From MGBC124762 sp048201935 (GTDB lineage: Bacteria > Bacillota > Clostridia > Oscillospirales > Oscillospiraceae), in NCBI GenBank assembly GCA_048201935.1, contig DBFBGR010000013.1:14834-78833 (forward strand): a DNA stretch of 64,000 bases. Reading direction: 5' to 3'. The notes beneath the pieces were generated by a model that was not told the origin of the DNA, made no database searches, and saw only the letters and a program-made list of their open reading frames with translations. A program made the translations under genes and the position numbers. Shown here piece after piece: positions 1-10,491 of the stretch. How positions within the stretch are numbered: the stretch's first letter is position 1; each line of letters starts with the position of its first letter.

Positions 1-1
1 T

Positions 2-238
2 TTGGACAAGGGTATCAGCAAGGGCGAGCTCAAGAGCGTCCTCCAGGCCGTGGGCGGTCTGGACGCGCTCATCGACCCCAAGCACCCCGACGCAGCGCTG
101 CTTTCTTACCTGGCCTACGACGAGGATAAGCTGGAAAAGGTGCTCTCCGATCCCAGGCTTTTGAAGACCCCCATCGTCCGAAATGGCCGCCAGGCCACCG
201 TGGGCTACGCCCCGGAGACCTGGAAGGGCTGGGAATAG
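2..238 (+). CDS. ArsC/Spx-family arsenate reductase-like protein (3' part)
   Basis: The last 78 codons of a gene that enters from beyond the left edge; the reading frame is open to base 2, so the true start is not in the window. The segment has the ArsC/Spx-family C-terminal layout: an SKGELKSVL helix, a short loop and an LLKTPIVRNGRQATVGY strand-turn, followed by the usual ending in a Trp-rich tail. Family members are thioredoxin-fold reductases or RNA polymerase-binding regulators (Spx, MgsR). The catalytic or redox N-terminal CxxC/CxxS region is not visible, so enzyme and regulator cannot be told apart. Confidence 0.8.
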   Translation: MDKGISKGELKSVLQAVGGLDALIDPKHPDAALLSYLAYDEDKLEKVLSDPRLLKTPIVRNGRQATVGYAPETWKGWE

Positions 239-240
239 GC

Positions 241-270
241 AAAAAACGGAGCCGAAACGGCTCCGTTTTT
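241..270 (+). terminator. Rho-independent terminator, probably bidirectional
   Basis: A CGGAGCC stem, GAAAC loop and GGCTCCG stem are flanked by A-run and T-run, directly after the ArsC-like stop codon and abutting the bofA stop codon. It can end both converging transcripts. Confidence 0.85.
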
Positions 271-527
271 CATATCCGCGTCACCCAGTTGAGCATGAGC
301 AGCAGCCCCACCCCGGGCAGGCCCAAGGCCCCTACGGTGAGGGCGTTGAAGAGGTTGACCCCCAGGCCCAGGCCCACCGCTCCCGCACCCAGGGCATTTA
401 GAGCGGCCAGGCCGCCCAGAGCGCACACCGTCCGGGCCGCCAGGGCGGCCATCCGGCCCAGCGCCCGGCGGCAGGCCGGGGCCAGTAGGCATAGCGCCAG
501 CGCTCCAAAGAGCGCCGCTACCGGCAC
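270..527 (-). CDS. bofA: Pro-sigma-K processing inhibitor BofA family protein
   Basis: An 85-residue, very hydrophobic protein with two to three membrane segments. Its C-terminal half (NLFNALTVGALGLPGVGLLL) is the BofA signature. In Bacillus, BofA sits in the outer forespore membrane with SpoIVFA and holds back cleavage of pro-sigma K by SpoIVFB until a forespore signal (SpoIVB) arrives. A spoIVB gene lies at about 9.3 kb in this window. The start overlaps the end of the upstream DUF2508 gene by 10 bp, implying translational coupling. The yaaL-bofA order is also known from Bacillus. That BofA keeps this role here is inferred. Confidence 0.85.
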   Translation of the reverse strand: MPVAALFGALALCLLAPACRRALGRMAALAARTVCALGGLAALNALGAGAVGLGLGVNLFNALTVGALGLPGVGLLLMLNWVTRI

Positions 528-760
528 GCCGCCGTCTCCTCCAGCCGCCGGACCTCCTTCAGCAGGTAGGAATAGCGGTGGCGCAGAGCGTTGATCTCAT
601 AGACATAGGCCTCGATGAGGTCGCTGTCGGCGGTGCGGTTAAAGCCGTCGTAGGCCCGCTCCAGCGCACCCTGGGTGGAGCGCATGGTCTCCTTTAACGC
701 CGTGAGCTCCTCTTCCTGCCCTTTTTTGCGGGAAAACCTTTTCCACCATGTTTTTTCCAC
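518..760 (-). CDS. DUF2508 (YaaL-like) protein
   Basis: An 80-residue soluble, charged, helical protein. The block YDGFNRTADSDLIEAYVYEI followed by RYSYLLKEVRRLE is typical of DUF2508/YaaL, whose biochemical role is unknown. The start is GTG at 760, preceded by AAGGGGG about nine bases upstream. The first 67 bases overlap the 3' end of rnr in another frame, and the last 10 overlap bofA, so the three genes form a compressed minus-strand cluster. YaaL next to bofA is a standard arrangement in spore formers. Confidence 0.85.
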   Translation of the reverse strand: MEKTWWKRFSRKKGQEEELTALKETMRSTQGALERAYDGFNRTADSDLIEAYVYEINALRHRYSYLLKEVRRLEETAACR

Positions 761-2715
761 GTTGGCCGCCCCCTTCTGCTGTCCAATGTATGCGTATTTT
801 GGACAGATATTCCAGGGGTTATACCTGCGCCGGGAAGGGTGAAGTCGATTTTACCGGTAGATGGGTCGGCCCCGGCGCACAGCACCTCCATAGCCGCGCC
901 CAGCTGATAGGCCACGCCGCTGTGAGCTCCAACCAGCCGCTGGGCCTCCTCGTCCAGCTCCCAGCGGTCGTCCCCCAGGGCTTCGATGGGCACCATGCCC
1001 TCCACGCCGCTTGTCAGGGCCACGAAGACCCCGAAGCGGGTGACCCCGGCGACCACGCCGGGGAAGGTCTCGCCGATGTGGGCGGCCATGAACTGGGCCA
1101 TATAGAGCTTTTCGATCTCCCGTTCCGCGCTCTGGGCGGCGATCTCCCGCTGGGAGGACTGCCCGGCGGCCTGGACGGTGAAGCCCGCCAACATCTTTGC
1201 GCTCTTGCCCGCCAGGTCGGTGGAGAGGATGCGGTGGACCACCAGGTCCGGGTAGCGGCGGATGGGGGAGGTGAAGTGGCAGTAATGCTTCGCCGCCAGG
1301 CCGAAGTGGCCCAGGTCCTTGCCGTCGTACCGGGCCTTCATCAGCGCGCGCAGCACCATCATGCTCACCGCGCCCTCCAGCGGCCCGCCACGGGCCCAGT
1401 CCACCAGCTTTTGGAGCTGGAAGCCGTCGCCGCCCCTCAGGTCGTAGCCCAGAGGAGCTGTCATGTGCTTCAGGCCCTCGATCTTGTCGCCGCTGGGGGC
1501 TTCGTGGACCCGGAACACCCCGGGCAGAGCGTTGTCACACAAATGCTTGGCCACAGTCTCGTTGGCCAGCAGCATACACTCCTCGATGAGGCTCTCGCCT
1601 CGGCCGGAGACCCGCCGCCGGATGTCCGCCACCTGGCCCTGGTCGTCCATCACAAAATAGCACTCGCCGGAGGCCAACTCCAGCGCGCCCCGCTGTCGGC
1701 GGGCCTTGCGCCGCTGGGCGGCCAGGGAGTCCAGCGCGGTCACCAGAGCCTGGATAGCGGGGTCGGTCATAGGACCCGCCTGGGGCCGTTGGCCGTCCAA
1801 AAAAGCGTTGACCTCGTCGTAATTGAGCCGGTCGGCGGTGCGGATGACCCCCTTGACGATGGCGTGGTCCACCACGTTGCCCTGGTCGTCCAGGGTCATC
1901 AGGCAGGAGAGGGTCAGCCGGTCCACCTGGGGATTCAGTGAGCAGATGCCGTTGGAGAGGGCGGTGGGCAGCATGGGAGCTACGTGGTTTACATAATATA
2001 CCGATGTGGCTCGCTCAAAGGCCTCCGCGTCCAGGGCGGTCTTGGGCTGGACGTAGTGGCTCACGTCGGCGATGTGGACCCCCAGCACCCGGTGGCCCTG
2101 ACGGTCGGTGGTCAGAGAGACCGCATCGTCCAGGTCCTTGGCGGAGGCGGAGTCGATGGTGACCACGCATCCATCCCGAAAATCCGTCCGGCCCGCTAGG
2201 TCGCCACCGGACACGCGCTGGGGCAGGGCGGCGGCTTCGGCCTCCACCTCCTCGGGGAAGATGGGGGTCACGCCGTAGCGGAAGAGGATGGCCTCCTGGG
2301 CGCTTTCCAGGGTCCCCGCCGGGCCGAAGAGCCGCTCCAGGGTGGCCAGGGGCGGGGTGGGGCCGGTGCCGTAGCTCACCACCTTGACGGCGCAGCGCAG
2401 CCCGGCGGACAGGCCGCGGGCCCGGCCGGTGAGTTGGATGGCGTGGGTGAGTTTCGAACTGTCGGGCTCCACATACCAGACCCGGCCCGAGCGGCGCAAA
2501 ACGCCGGTGACGGTGGGGTTGGCCCGGTGGAGCACGGCGGCGATCCGCCCGGCGTGACGGTCCAGGTCGGTGGGCAGTAGCTCCACCGTGTCGCCGTCCC
2601 AGGCGCCACGGGCGTCGTGCCGGGCCACGAACCAGTCGCCCTGGGGGTCTGGCTCTTCCGGTGTGACAAAGCCAAACCCCTTGGGGTTGGCGTGATAGAT
2701 TCCTTGCAGTTTCAT
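694..2715 (-). CDS. rnr: Ribonuclease R
   Basis: A 673-residue 3'-5' exoribonuclease of the RNB family. N-terminal cold-shock/OB domains (about 1-140) include GIYHANPKGFGFV. The RNB catalytic domain (about 170-500) carries DSASAKDLDDAVSL with the metal-binding Asp residues. A C-terminal S1 domain (about 560-640) is followed by a Lys/Arg-rich tail. It degrades structured RNA and takes part in rRNA and tmRNA quality control. At 673 residues it is shorter than E. coli RNase R because the N-terminal HTH extension is absent, as in many Bacillota. It lies downstream of secG (the usual secG-rnr order), separated by a terminator. The basic tail is encoded in the 67-bp overlap with the DUF2508 gene. 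Confidence 0.95.
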   Translation of the reverse strand: MKLQGIYHANPKGFGFVTPEEPDPQGDWFVARHDARGAWDGDTVELLPTDLDRHAGRIAAVLHRANPTVTGVLRRSGRVWYVEPDSSKLTHAIQLTGRARGLSAGLRCAVKVVSYGTGPTPPLATLERLFGPAGTLESAQEAILFRYGVTPIFPEEVEAEAAALPQRVSGGDLAGRTDFRDGCVVTIDSASAKDLDDAVSLTTDRQGHRVLGVHIADVSHYVQPKTALDAEAFERATSVYYVNHVAPMLPTALSNGICSLNPQVDRLTLSCLMTLDDQGNVVDHAIVKGVIRTADRLNYDEVNAFLDGQRPQAGPMTDPAIQALVTALDSLAAQRRKARRQRGALELASGECYFVMDDQGQVADIRRRVSGRGESLIEECMLLANETVAKHLCDNALPGVFRVHEAPSGDKIEGLKHMTAPLGYDLRGGDGFQLQKLVDWARGGPLEGAVSMMVLRALMKARYDGKDLGHFGLAAKHYCHFTSPIRRYPDLVVHRILSTDLAGKSAKMLAGFTVQAAGQSSQREIAAQSAEREIEKLYMAQFMAAHIGETFPGVVAGVTRFGVFVALTSGVEGMVPIEALGDDRWELDEEAQRLVGAHSGVAYQLGAAMEVLCAGADPSTGKIDFTLPGAGITPGISVQNTHTLDSRRGRPTWKKHGGKGFPAKKGRKRSSRR

Positions 2716-2767
2716 GTGGATTCCTTTCTCTTAGGGGAAGTGTTCCTATTTTGCCACCCTTTTCAAT

Positions 2768-2799
2768 AAAAAACGCCCTCCCGGCGGGGAGGACGTTTT
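2768..2799 (-). terminator. Terminator after secG
   Basis: Read on the minus strand, CGTCCTCCCC / GGAGGGCG arms are followed by a run of Ts. It lies between secG and rnr and should reduce readthrough into rnr. No clear sigma-70 promoter for rnr was seen downstream of it. Confidence 0.7.
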
Positions 2800-2873
2800 A
2801 TGCTAAGGGATCGTCTGAGCTCTGCTGGGTGGTCGGAGGGCTTGAAAAACAAGTCCTGCCGGGTGACTTGACC

Positions 2874-3113
2874 TTACAGGAACAGCACCAGCACCAGGGT
2901 CAGCACCATGAACAAAATGGCCACCCACTTGGTCATCTTGGCCAGCCGGGAGTCCCAGGTCTTGGCCTTGTTCTTGCTCAGGAAGGTATCCACACCGCCG
3001 GAGATGGCGCCCGAGAGGCCGGCGGACTTGCCAGACTGGAGCAGGACCACGGCGATGAGGAACAGGCAGAAGATCACATAGACCACGGTGAGCACGATCA
3101 TCAGAGGAGACAT
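2874..3113 (-). CDS. secG: Preprotein translocase subunit SecG
   Basis: A small two-helix membrane protein, 79 residues from the chosen start. It has the SecG layout: an N-terminal TM (MIVLTVVYVIFCLFLIAVV), a polar linker with LLQSGKSAGLSGAISGG, and a second TM at the C-terminus. SecG joins SecYE in the inner membrane and helps SecA-driven export. ATG at 3113 is preferred because GGAAAGG lies 8 bases upstream. The in-frame ATG at 3122 sits almost on the Shine-Dalgarno sequence. The gene has its own promoter facing away from nifJ. Confidence 0.93.
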   Translation of the reverse strand: MSPLMIVLTVVYVIFCLFLIAVVLLQSGKSAGLSGAISGGVDTFLSKNKAKTWDSRLAKMTKWVAILFMVLTLVLVLFL

Positions 3114-3166
3114 TGCAAACATCCTTTCCGTAAAAGCCCGAAGGGGGCGGAAGTTCTCGACGAGCT

Positions 3167-3198
3167 ATTATACTAGCACAGTTTTCCGAAAAAAGCAA
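3167..3198 (-). promoter_or_regulatory. Putative secG promoter
   Basis: On the minus strand, TTGCTT (3198-3193), a 17-bp spacer, then TAGTAT (3175-3170) with an upstream TGC; an overlapping TATAAT lies at 3172-3167. Confidence 0.5.
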
Positions 3199-3289
3199 GG
3201 GTTTTGCGATAAAATTTTCCTCTTTTTTTCCCAGAGGAAAACTTGGGCATAAGAAACAAAAAAATTCCGTGGGAAATGCGATTTTATGA

Positions 3290-3318
3290 TTTACAAACCA
3301 AAAAAGAAGTGCTAAAAT
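3290..3318 (+). promoter_or_regulatory. nifJ promoter
   Basis: TTTACA at 3290-3295 and TAAAAT at 3313-3318 are separated by 17 bp, in an AT-rich intergenic stretch 42 bp before the start codon. Confidence 0.75.
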
Positions 3319-3359
3319 ATCAGGCGAACACTTCTCTAATAAAGGAGGACCAGACCAAA

Positions 3360-6902
<3,543 letters not shown>

Positions 6903-6922
6903 GTTCGGCCCTTAGTATAAAA

Positions 6923-6954
6923 ACAGCCCGCCTCGAAAGAGGCGGGCTGTCTTT
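6923..6954 (+). terminator. nifJ terminator
   Basis: A 12-bp perfect stem (ACAGCCCGCCTC / GAGGCGGGCTGT) with a GAAA tetraloop, followed by a short T-run, 20 bp after the nifJ stop. Confidence 0.9.
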
Positions 6955-7006
6955 ATGTGCCGGTTTGTCAATGAGACCTTTTTCTCTCCGAGGATAACGG
7001 ATCGTG

Positions 7007-7074
7007 TGTAGGGGGCGGCATCCTTGACGCCCCGGATCGATCCGCGCGGCGCGTCTGGGAAGCCGCGCCCTACA
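7007..7074. repeat. Dispersed TGTAGGGG-type inverted-repeat element
   Basis: The ends TGTAGGGGGCGGC and GCCGCGCCCTACA form an imperfect inverted repeat about 68 bp long, in the gap between nifJ and the SDR gene. A second, shorter element with the same TGTAGGGG/CCG signature lies at 61059-61086. It looks like a small non-coding dispersed repeat. No ORF is carried. Confidence 0.5.
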
Positions 7075-7091
7075 GGGAAAAGCCTGATGGC

Positions 7092-7838
7092 TTAACTTCT
7101 GGCCAGCCCATCCACGCCCAGCACCTGGCCGGAGATATAGCTGGCCTTGTCGCTGGCCAGGAAGACGAAGGCGTTGGCAATGTCCTCAGGCTCGCCGATG
7201 CGCCGCAGGGGGATCTGGGCGATGAGGGGCGCGATCATCTGCTCGGGCAGGGCGGCCACCATGTCGGTCTTGGTGATGCCCGGGGCCACGGCGTTGACCC
7301 GGATGCCGTCGGGGCCCAGTTCCCGGGCCAGAGCCAGGGTCATGCCGTTGACGGCGAACTTGCTGGTGGGATAAGCCACGCCGCCGGGCTGGGCGTAGCG
7401 GCTGACCATGCTGGAGGTGTTGAGGATGACGCCGCTGTGGCGCTCCTTCATGCCGTCCACCACCGCCCGGGTGCAGTTGAAGACGGCGGTAACGTTCAGG
7501 TCCATGGTTTTCTGGAACATCTCAGAGGTGTAATCGCCGATCTTCTCCGAGGCGGACACACCGGCGTTGTTCACCAGGATATCGACGCGGCCGTACTTCT
7601 TCTCCACCGCGTCAAAGGCGGCCTTGACGGCGTCGTAGTCGGTGAGGCTGGGGCAGGCGCCCTCCACGTTCCAGCCTGCGTTCTCGGCCTTCAACGAGGC
7701 CAGGGCCTTGTCCACCGTCTCCTGGCGGGACCCGCACAGCACCACCGTGGCGCCCTCTTCCAAAAAGGCCTTGACGATGGCGTAGCCAATGCCCCGGGTG
7801 CCTCCGGTGACGATGGTGATCTTGTCCTTGAGCAGCAT
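7092..7838 (-). CDS. SDR-family oxidoreductase (FabG-like)
   Basis: A 248-residue classical short-chain dehydrogenase/reductase. It has the TGGTRGIG cofactor motif near residue 12, the NNAG motif, a catalytic Ser (SSM) and the YPTSK catalytic Tyr/Lys, and ends in the standard ISGQVLGVDG segment. Such enzymes reduce or oxidise carbonyl/hydroxyl groups with NAD(P)(H). The sequence resembles 3-oxoacyl-ACP reductases and sugar dehydrogenases, and the substrate cannot be settled from sequence. ATG at 7838 follows AAAGGAGGA. It lies alone on the minus strand, divergent from a KdgK-like kinase, which makes a sugar-acid substrate possible but unproven. The frame stays open far upstream only because of high GC. 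Confidence 0.9.
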   Translation of the reverse strand: MLLKDKITIVTGGTRGIGYAIVKAFLEEGATVVLCGSRQETVDKALASLKAENAGWNVEGACPSLTDYDAVKAAFDAVEKKYGRVDILVNNAGVSASEKIGDYTSEMFQKTMDLNVTAVFNCTRAVVDGMKERHSGVILNTSSMVSRYAQPGGVAYPTSKFAVNGMTLALARELGPDGIRVNAVAPGITKTDMVAALPEQMIAPLIAQIPLRRIGEPEDIANAFVFLASDKASYISGQVLGVDGLARS

Positions 7839-7946
7839 AGATCGTTCCTCCTTTGGTAAAGTTTTCAACAAGGAAAGTATACCACATCTCCGGGGAAAAA
7901 CAACCCCGAAGGGGGGACTATGGTTGGTGGTATCTGATGATTTTGG

Positions 7947-7975
7947 TTGACACTGGCTGGGCGCGATTGTATAAT
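7947..7975 (+). promoter_or_regulatory. Consensus promoter for the PfkB-family kinase
   Basis: A perfect TTGACA (7947-7952), 17-bp spacer and perfect TATAAT (7970-7975), 50 bp upstream of the start codon. It is the best sigma-70 match in the window. Confidence 0.9.
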
Positions 7976-8024
7976 TATATCGACGTGGGCGCATGGTATG
8001 GCCCGGAGGGAAGGAGTTTTGGAC

Positions 8025-9110
8025 ATGGAACACTGCAATCCGCTGCTCAAGGACGTTTCTTCGCCCAAGTTCATCACCTGCGGCGAGGTCATGCTCCGTC
8101 TGACGCCGCCCAATTACGACAAAATTCGCGTGGCCAACAACTTCGAGGCCAGCTACGGCGGCAGCGAGGCCAACATCGCCCTGGCCCTGGCCAATCTGGG
8201 CATCGACTCCACCTTCTTCTCCGTGGTGCCCGACAACTCCCTGGGCAAGAGCGCCATTCGGATGCTCCGCTCCAACGACGTTCACTGCACCCCGGTCATC
8301 CTCTCCACAAAGGAAGAGACCCCCAGCCACCGCCTGGGCACCTATTATCTGGAGACGGGCTACGGCATCCGCCCCAGCAAGGTCATCTACGACCGGATGC
8401 ACTCGGCGTTGTCGGAGTACGACTTCTCCGGCGTGGACCTGGGCGTGCTGCTGGAGGGCTACGACTGGCTGCATCTTTCCGGCATCACCCCGGCCCTGTC
8501 CCCCAGCTGCGCCAAGCTCATTTTGGATATGCTCCGGGTGGGCAAGGAAAAGGGCCTGACGGTGAGCTTTGACGGCAACTTCCGCTCCAAGCTCTGGACC
8601 TGGGAGGAGGCCCGGGACTTCTGCACCCAGTGCCTGCCCTATGTGGACGTGCTCTTCGGCATCGAGCCCTACCACCTTTGGAAGGACGAGAACGACCACA
8701 GCCAGGGCGATTGGAAGGACGGCGTGCCGCTGCAGCCCACTTTCAAGCAGCAGGACATGATCAACCGGGCCTTCCAAGAGCGCTACCCCAACCTCAAGTG
8801 CATCGCCCGCCACGTGCGCTACGCCCACTCCGGCTCGGAAAACAGCCTGATGGCCTACATGTGGTACGAGGGCCAGACCTGGGAGAGCCGGCTGTTTACC
8901 TTCAATATTTTGGACCGTGTGGGCGGCGGCGACGCCTTTGCCAGCGGCTTCATCTACGCCATGATGCAGGGCTACGCCCCCGATGAATTGGTGAATTTCG
9001 CCGTGGCCTCCAGCGTCATCAAGCACACCATCCACGGCGACGCCAGCATCGTGGACGACGTGGACGCCATCCGCTCCATCATGGATCAAAACTTCGACAT
9101 TAAACGTTGA
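8025..9110 (+). CDS. PfkB-family sugar kinase, probably 2-keto-3-deoxygluconate kinase-like
   Basis: A 361-residue ribokinase/PfkB-fold kinase. The N-terminal strand ITCGEVMLRLTPP and YGGSEANIALALANLG are typical of KDG kinases. The C-terminal DRVGGGDAFASG holds the anion hole and catalytic Asp. It would phosphorylate 2-keto-3-deoxygluconate (or a related sugar) with ATP, feeding the lower Entner-Doudoroff or uronate pathway. ATG at 8025 is preceded by AAGGAG at 8 bases. No KDPG aldolase or uronate isomerase gene is adjacent, so the substrate is inferred only from family resemblance. It is somewhat longer than typical ribokinases (about 310 residues). Confidence 0.85.
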   Translation: MEHCNPLLKDVSSPKFITCGEVMLRLTPPNYDKIRVANNFEASYGGSEANIALALANLGIDSTFFSVVPDNSLGKSAIRMLRSNDVHCTPVILSTKEETPSHRLGTYYLETGYGIRPSKVIYDRMHSALSEYDFSGVDLGVLLEGYDWLHLSGITPALSPSCAKLILDMLRVGKEKGLTVSFDGNFRSKLWTWEEARDFCTQCLPYVDVLFGIEPYHLWKDENDHSQGDWKDGVPLQPTFKQQDMINRAFQERYPNLKCIARHVRYAHSGSENSLMAYMWYEGQTWESRLFTFNILDRVGGGDAFASGFIYAMMQGYAPDELVNFAVASSVIKHTIHGDASIVDDVDAIRSIMDQNFDIKR

Positions 9111-9141
9111 CACGCTGAAAATACATACCAAACATGGAAAA

Positions 9142-9176
9142 GTCCGCCGCTTTTTTTCGAAGCGGCGGGCTTTTTT
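9142..9176 (+). terminator. Terminator after the PfkB-family kinase
   Basis: GTCCGCCGCTT / AAGCGGCGGGC arms (one mismatch/GU) around a short loop, followed by six Ts. Confidence 0.85.
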
Positions 9177-9308
9177 CGCCTTTTCCACGGCGAAAGTTGG
9201 CTCTGGACAAGGTGATTTTCCAGCGTTTTTTCCCGCCGATGGGCCATAGTAAAAAGGCGGCGAGACCGCCGTGAAAAATGCGTTTATTTCAAAAAAGGGG
9301 GTGTAAAA

Positions 9309-10439
9309 GTGAAAGAAGAACATGGTATCGTAGATTTTTTCAACGCGCTCCGGCTCATCTGCCTGTGCCTGCTGGGCGTGGCGATCTTTTCCGCCTTTTC
9401 CCCCAAGGCGACCGCCGCGGCCGCGCCGGAGCAGACCGTGGGGCTGTTTGACAGCCTGCTGGGCAAAAAGCCCCAGCCCGGCAACCAGACCGCCGGGGTA
9501 AAGACCCTGGTGCCCGTGGGCCACACCGTGGGCATTAAGCTCTTTTCCGACGGCGTTTTGGTGGTGGGCCTGGGCTCGGTGGACACAGCCCAGGGTGCGG
9601 AAAATCCTGCCAAGAGCTGCGGACTGCGCATGGGCGACATCATCACCCACATCGATAGCCGGGAGGTGGACACCATCGAGGAGGTCCAAAGCATCCTGGC
9701 CGAGACCTCGGGGAAGGAGGTGTCCCTGCGCTGTCTCCGGGGCGAGGATGAGTTGGAGCTCACCGCCCAGGCGGCGCGCTGCTCCGCTGACGGGTGCTAT
9801 AAGCTGGGCGCGTGGATCCGGGACTCCATGGCGGGCATCGGCACGGTGACCTTCGTGGACCCCGAGACCGGGCTCTTTGGCGCTCTGGGCCATCCCGTCA
9901 GCGACGTGGACACCCAAAAGCTCATGCCCTTGAGCTCCGGGGCCATCCTCCATTCCAGCGTCACCGGCGTGCAAAAGGGCCAAATGGGCCAGCCCGGCCA
10001 GCTCCGGGGCGCCTTTGACCTGTCCACCGACATGGGCGCGCTCTTTGCCAACACCAAAAGCGGCATTTTCGGCACGCTCCACGAGGGCCAGAGCCTCACC
10101 AATGGCCCCGCCATGGCGGTGGCCACCCGGGACCAGGTCCACGTGGGCAAGGTGACGGTGCGCACCAACATCCAGGGCGACGAGGTCCGGGATTATGAGG
10201 CGGAGATCGTCCGGGTCTACCCCGAGGACCCGGAGGACACCCGCAATTTCCTCATCAAGATCACCGACAAGGACCTGCTGGACAAGACCGGCGGCATCGT
10301 CCAGGGGATGAGCGGCAGCCCCATCCTGCAGGATGGCCGCTTGGTGGGCGCGGTGACCCACGTTTTGGTCAACGACCCCACCTCAGGCTACGGCATTTTG
10401 GTGGAAAATATGCTCAAGACCGCCCAGGAAGCGGCGTAA
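9309..10439 (+). CDS. spoIVB: SpoIVB peptidase
   Basis: A 376-residue signalling serine protease. It has an N-terminal membrane anchor (about 15-35), a PDZ domain (about 85-150, with CGLRMGDIITHID) and an S55 peptidase domain. That domain holds the catalytic His (GALGHPVSD near 197) and Ser (GIVQGMSGSPI near 340). In Bacillus it is made in the forespore, secreted to the intermembrane space, and cleaves SpoIVFA to release pro-sigma K processing. BofA, a component of the same checkpoint, is encoded about 9 kb away. The start is GTG at 9309, with AGGGGG 7 bases upstream. A CATAGTA sequence near 9245 could be a sigma-F/G -10 element, but no convincing -35 was found. Confidence 0.95.
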   Translation: MKEEHGIVDFFNALRLICLCLLGVAIFSAFSPKATAAAAPEQTVGLFDSLLGKKPQPGNQTAGVKTLVPVGHTVGIKLFSDGVLVVGLGSVDTAQGAENPAKSCGLRMGDIITHIDSREVDTIEEVQSILAETSGKEVSLRCLRGEDELELTAQAARCSADGCYKLGAWIRDSMAGIGTVTFVDPETGLFGALGHPVSDVDTQKLMPLSSGAILHSSVTGVQKGQMGQPGQLRGAFDLSTDMGALFANTKSGIFGTLHEGQSLTNGPAMAVATRDQVHVGKVTVRTNIQGDEVRDYEAEIVRVYPEDPEDTRNFLIKITDKDLLDKTGGIVQGMSGSPILQDGRLVGAVTHVLVNDPTSGYGILVENMLKTAQEAA

Positions 10440-10474
10440 AAAATACCCGGAGGGGCCACGGCCTCTCCGGGTAT
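10437..10474 (-). terminator. Terminator after glycyl-tRNA synthetase
   Basis: A long palindrome (ATACCCGGAG... / ...CTCCGGGTAT). Read on the minus strand it is followed by six Ts. It starts at the spoIVB stop codon, so it may serve both converging genes. Confidence 0.85.
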
Positions 10475-10491
10475 CCTTGTTTTCTTGAAAC

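Noticed and set aside
2800..2873. Small RNA or tRNA between secG and rnr
   Set aside because: No cloverleaf, no tmRNA-like ends and no promoter of its own; it is simply the 3' untranslated part of secG.
7839..10361. Extension of the SDR frame through the kinase and spoIVB genes (total ORF 7092-10361)
   Set aside because: Only the last 248 codons have SDR homology, with a ribosome-binding site at 7838; the rest is antisense to two clear genes.
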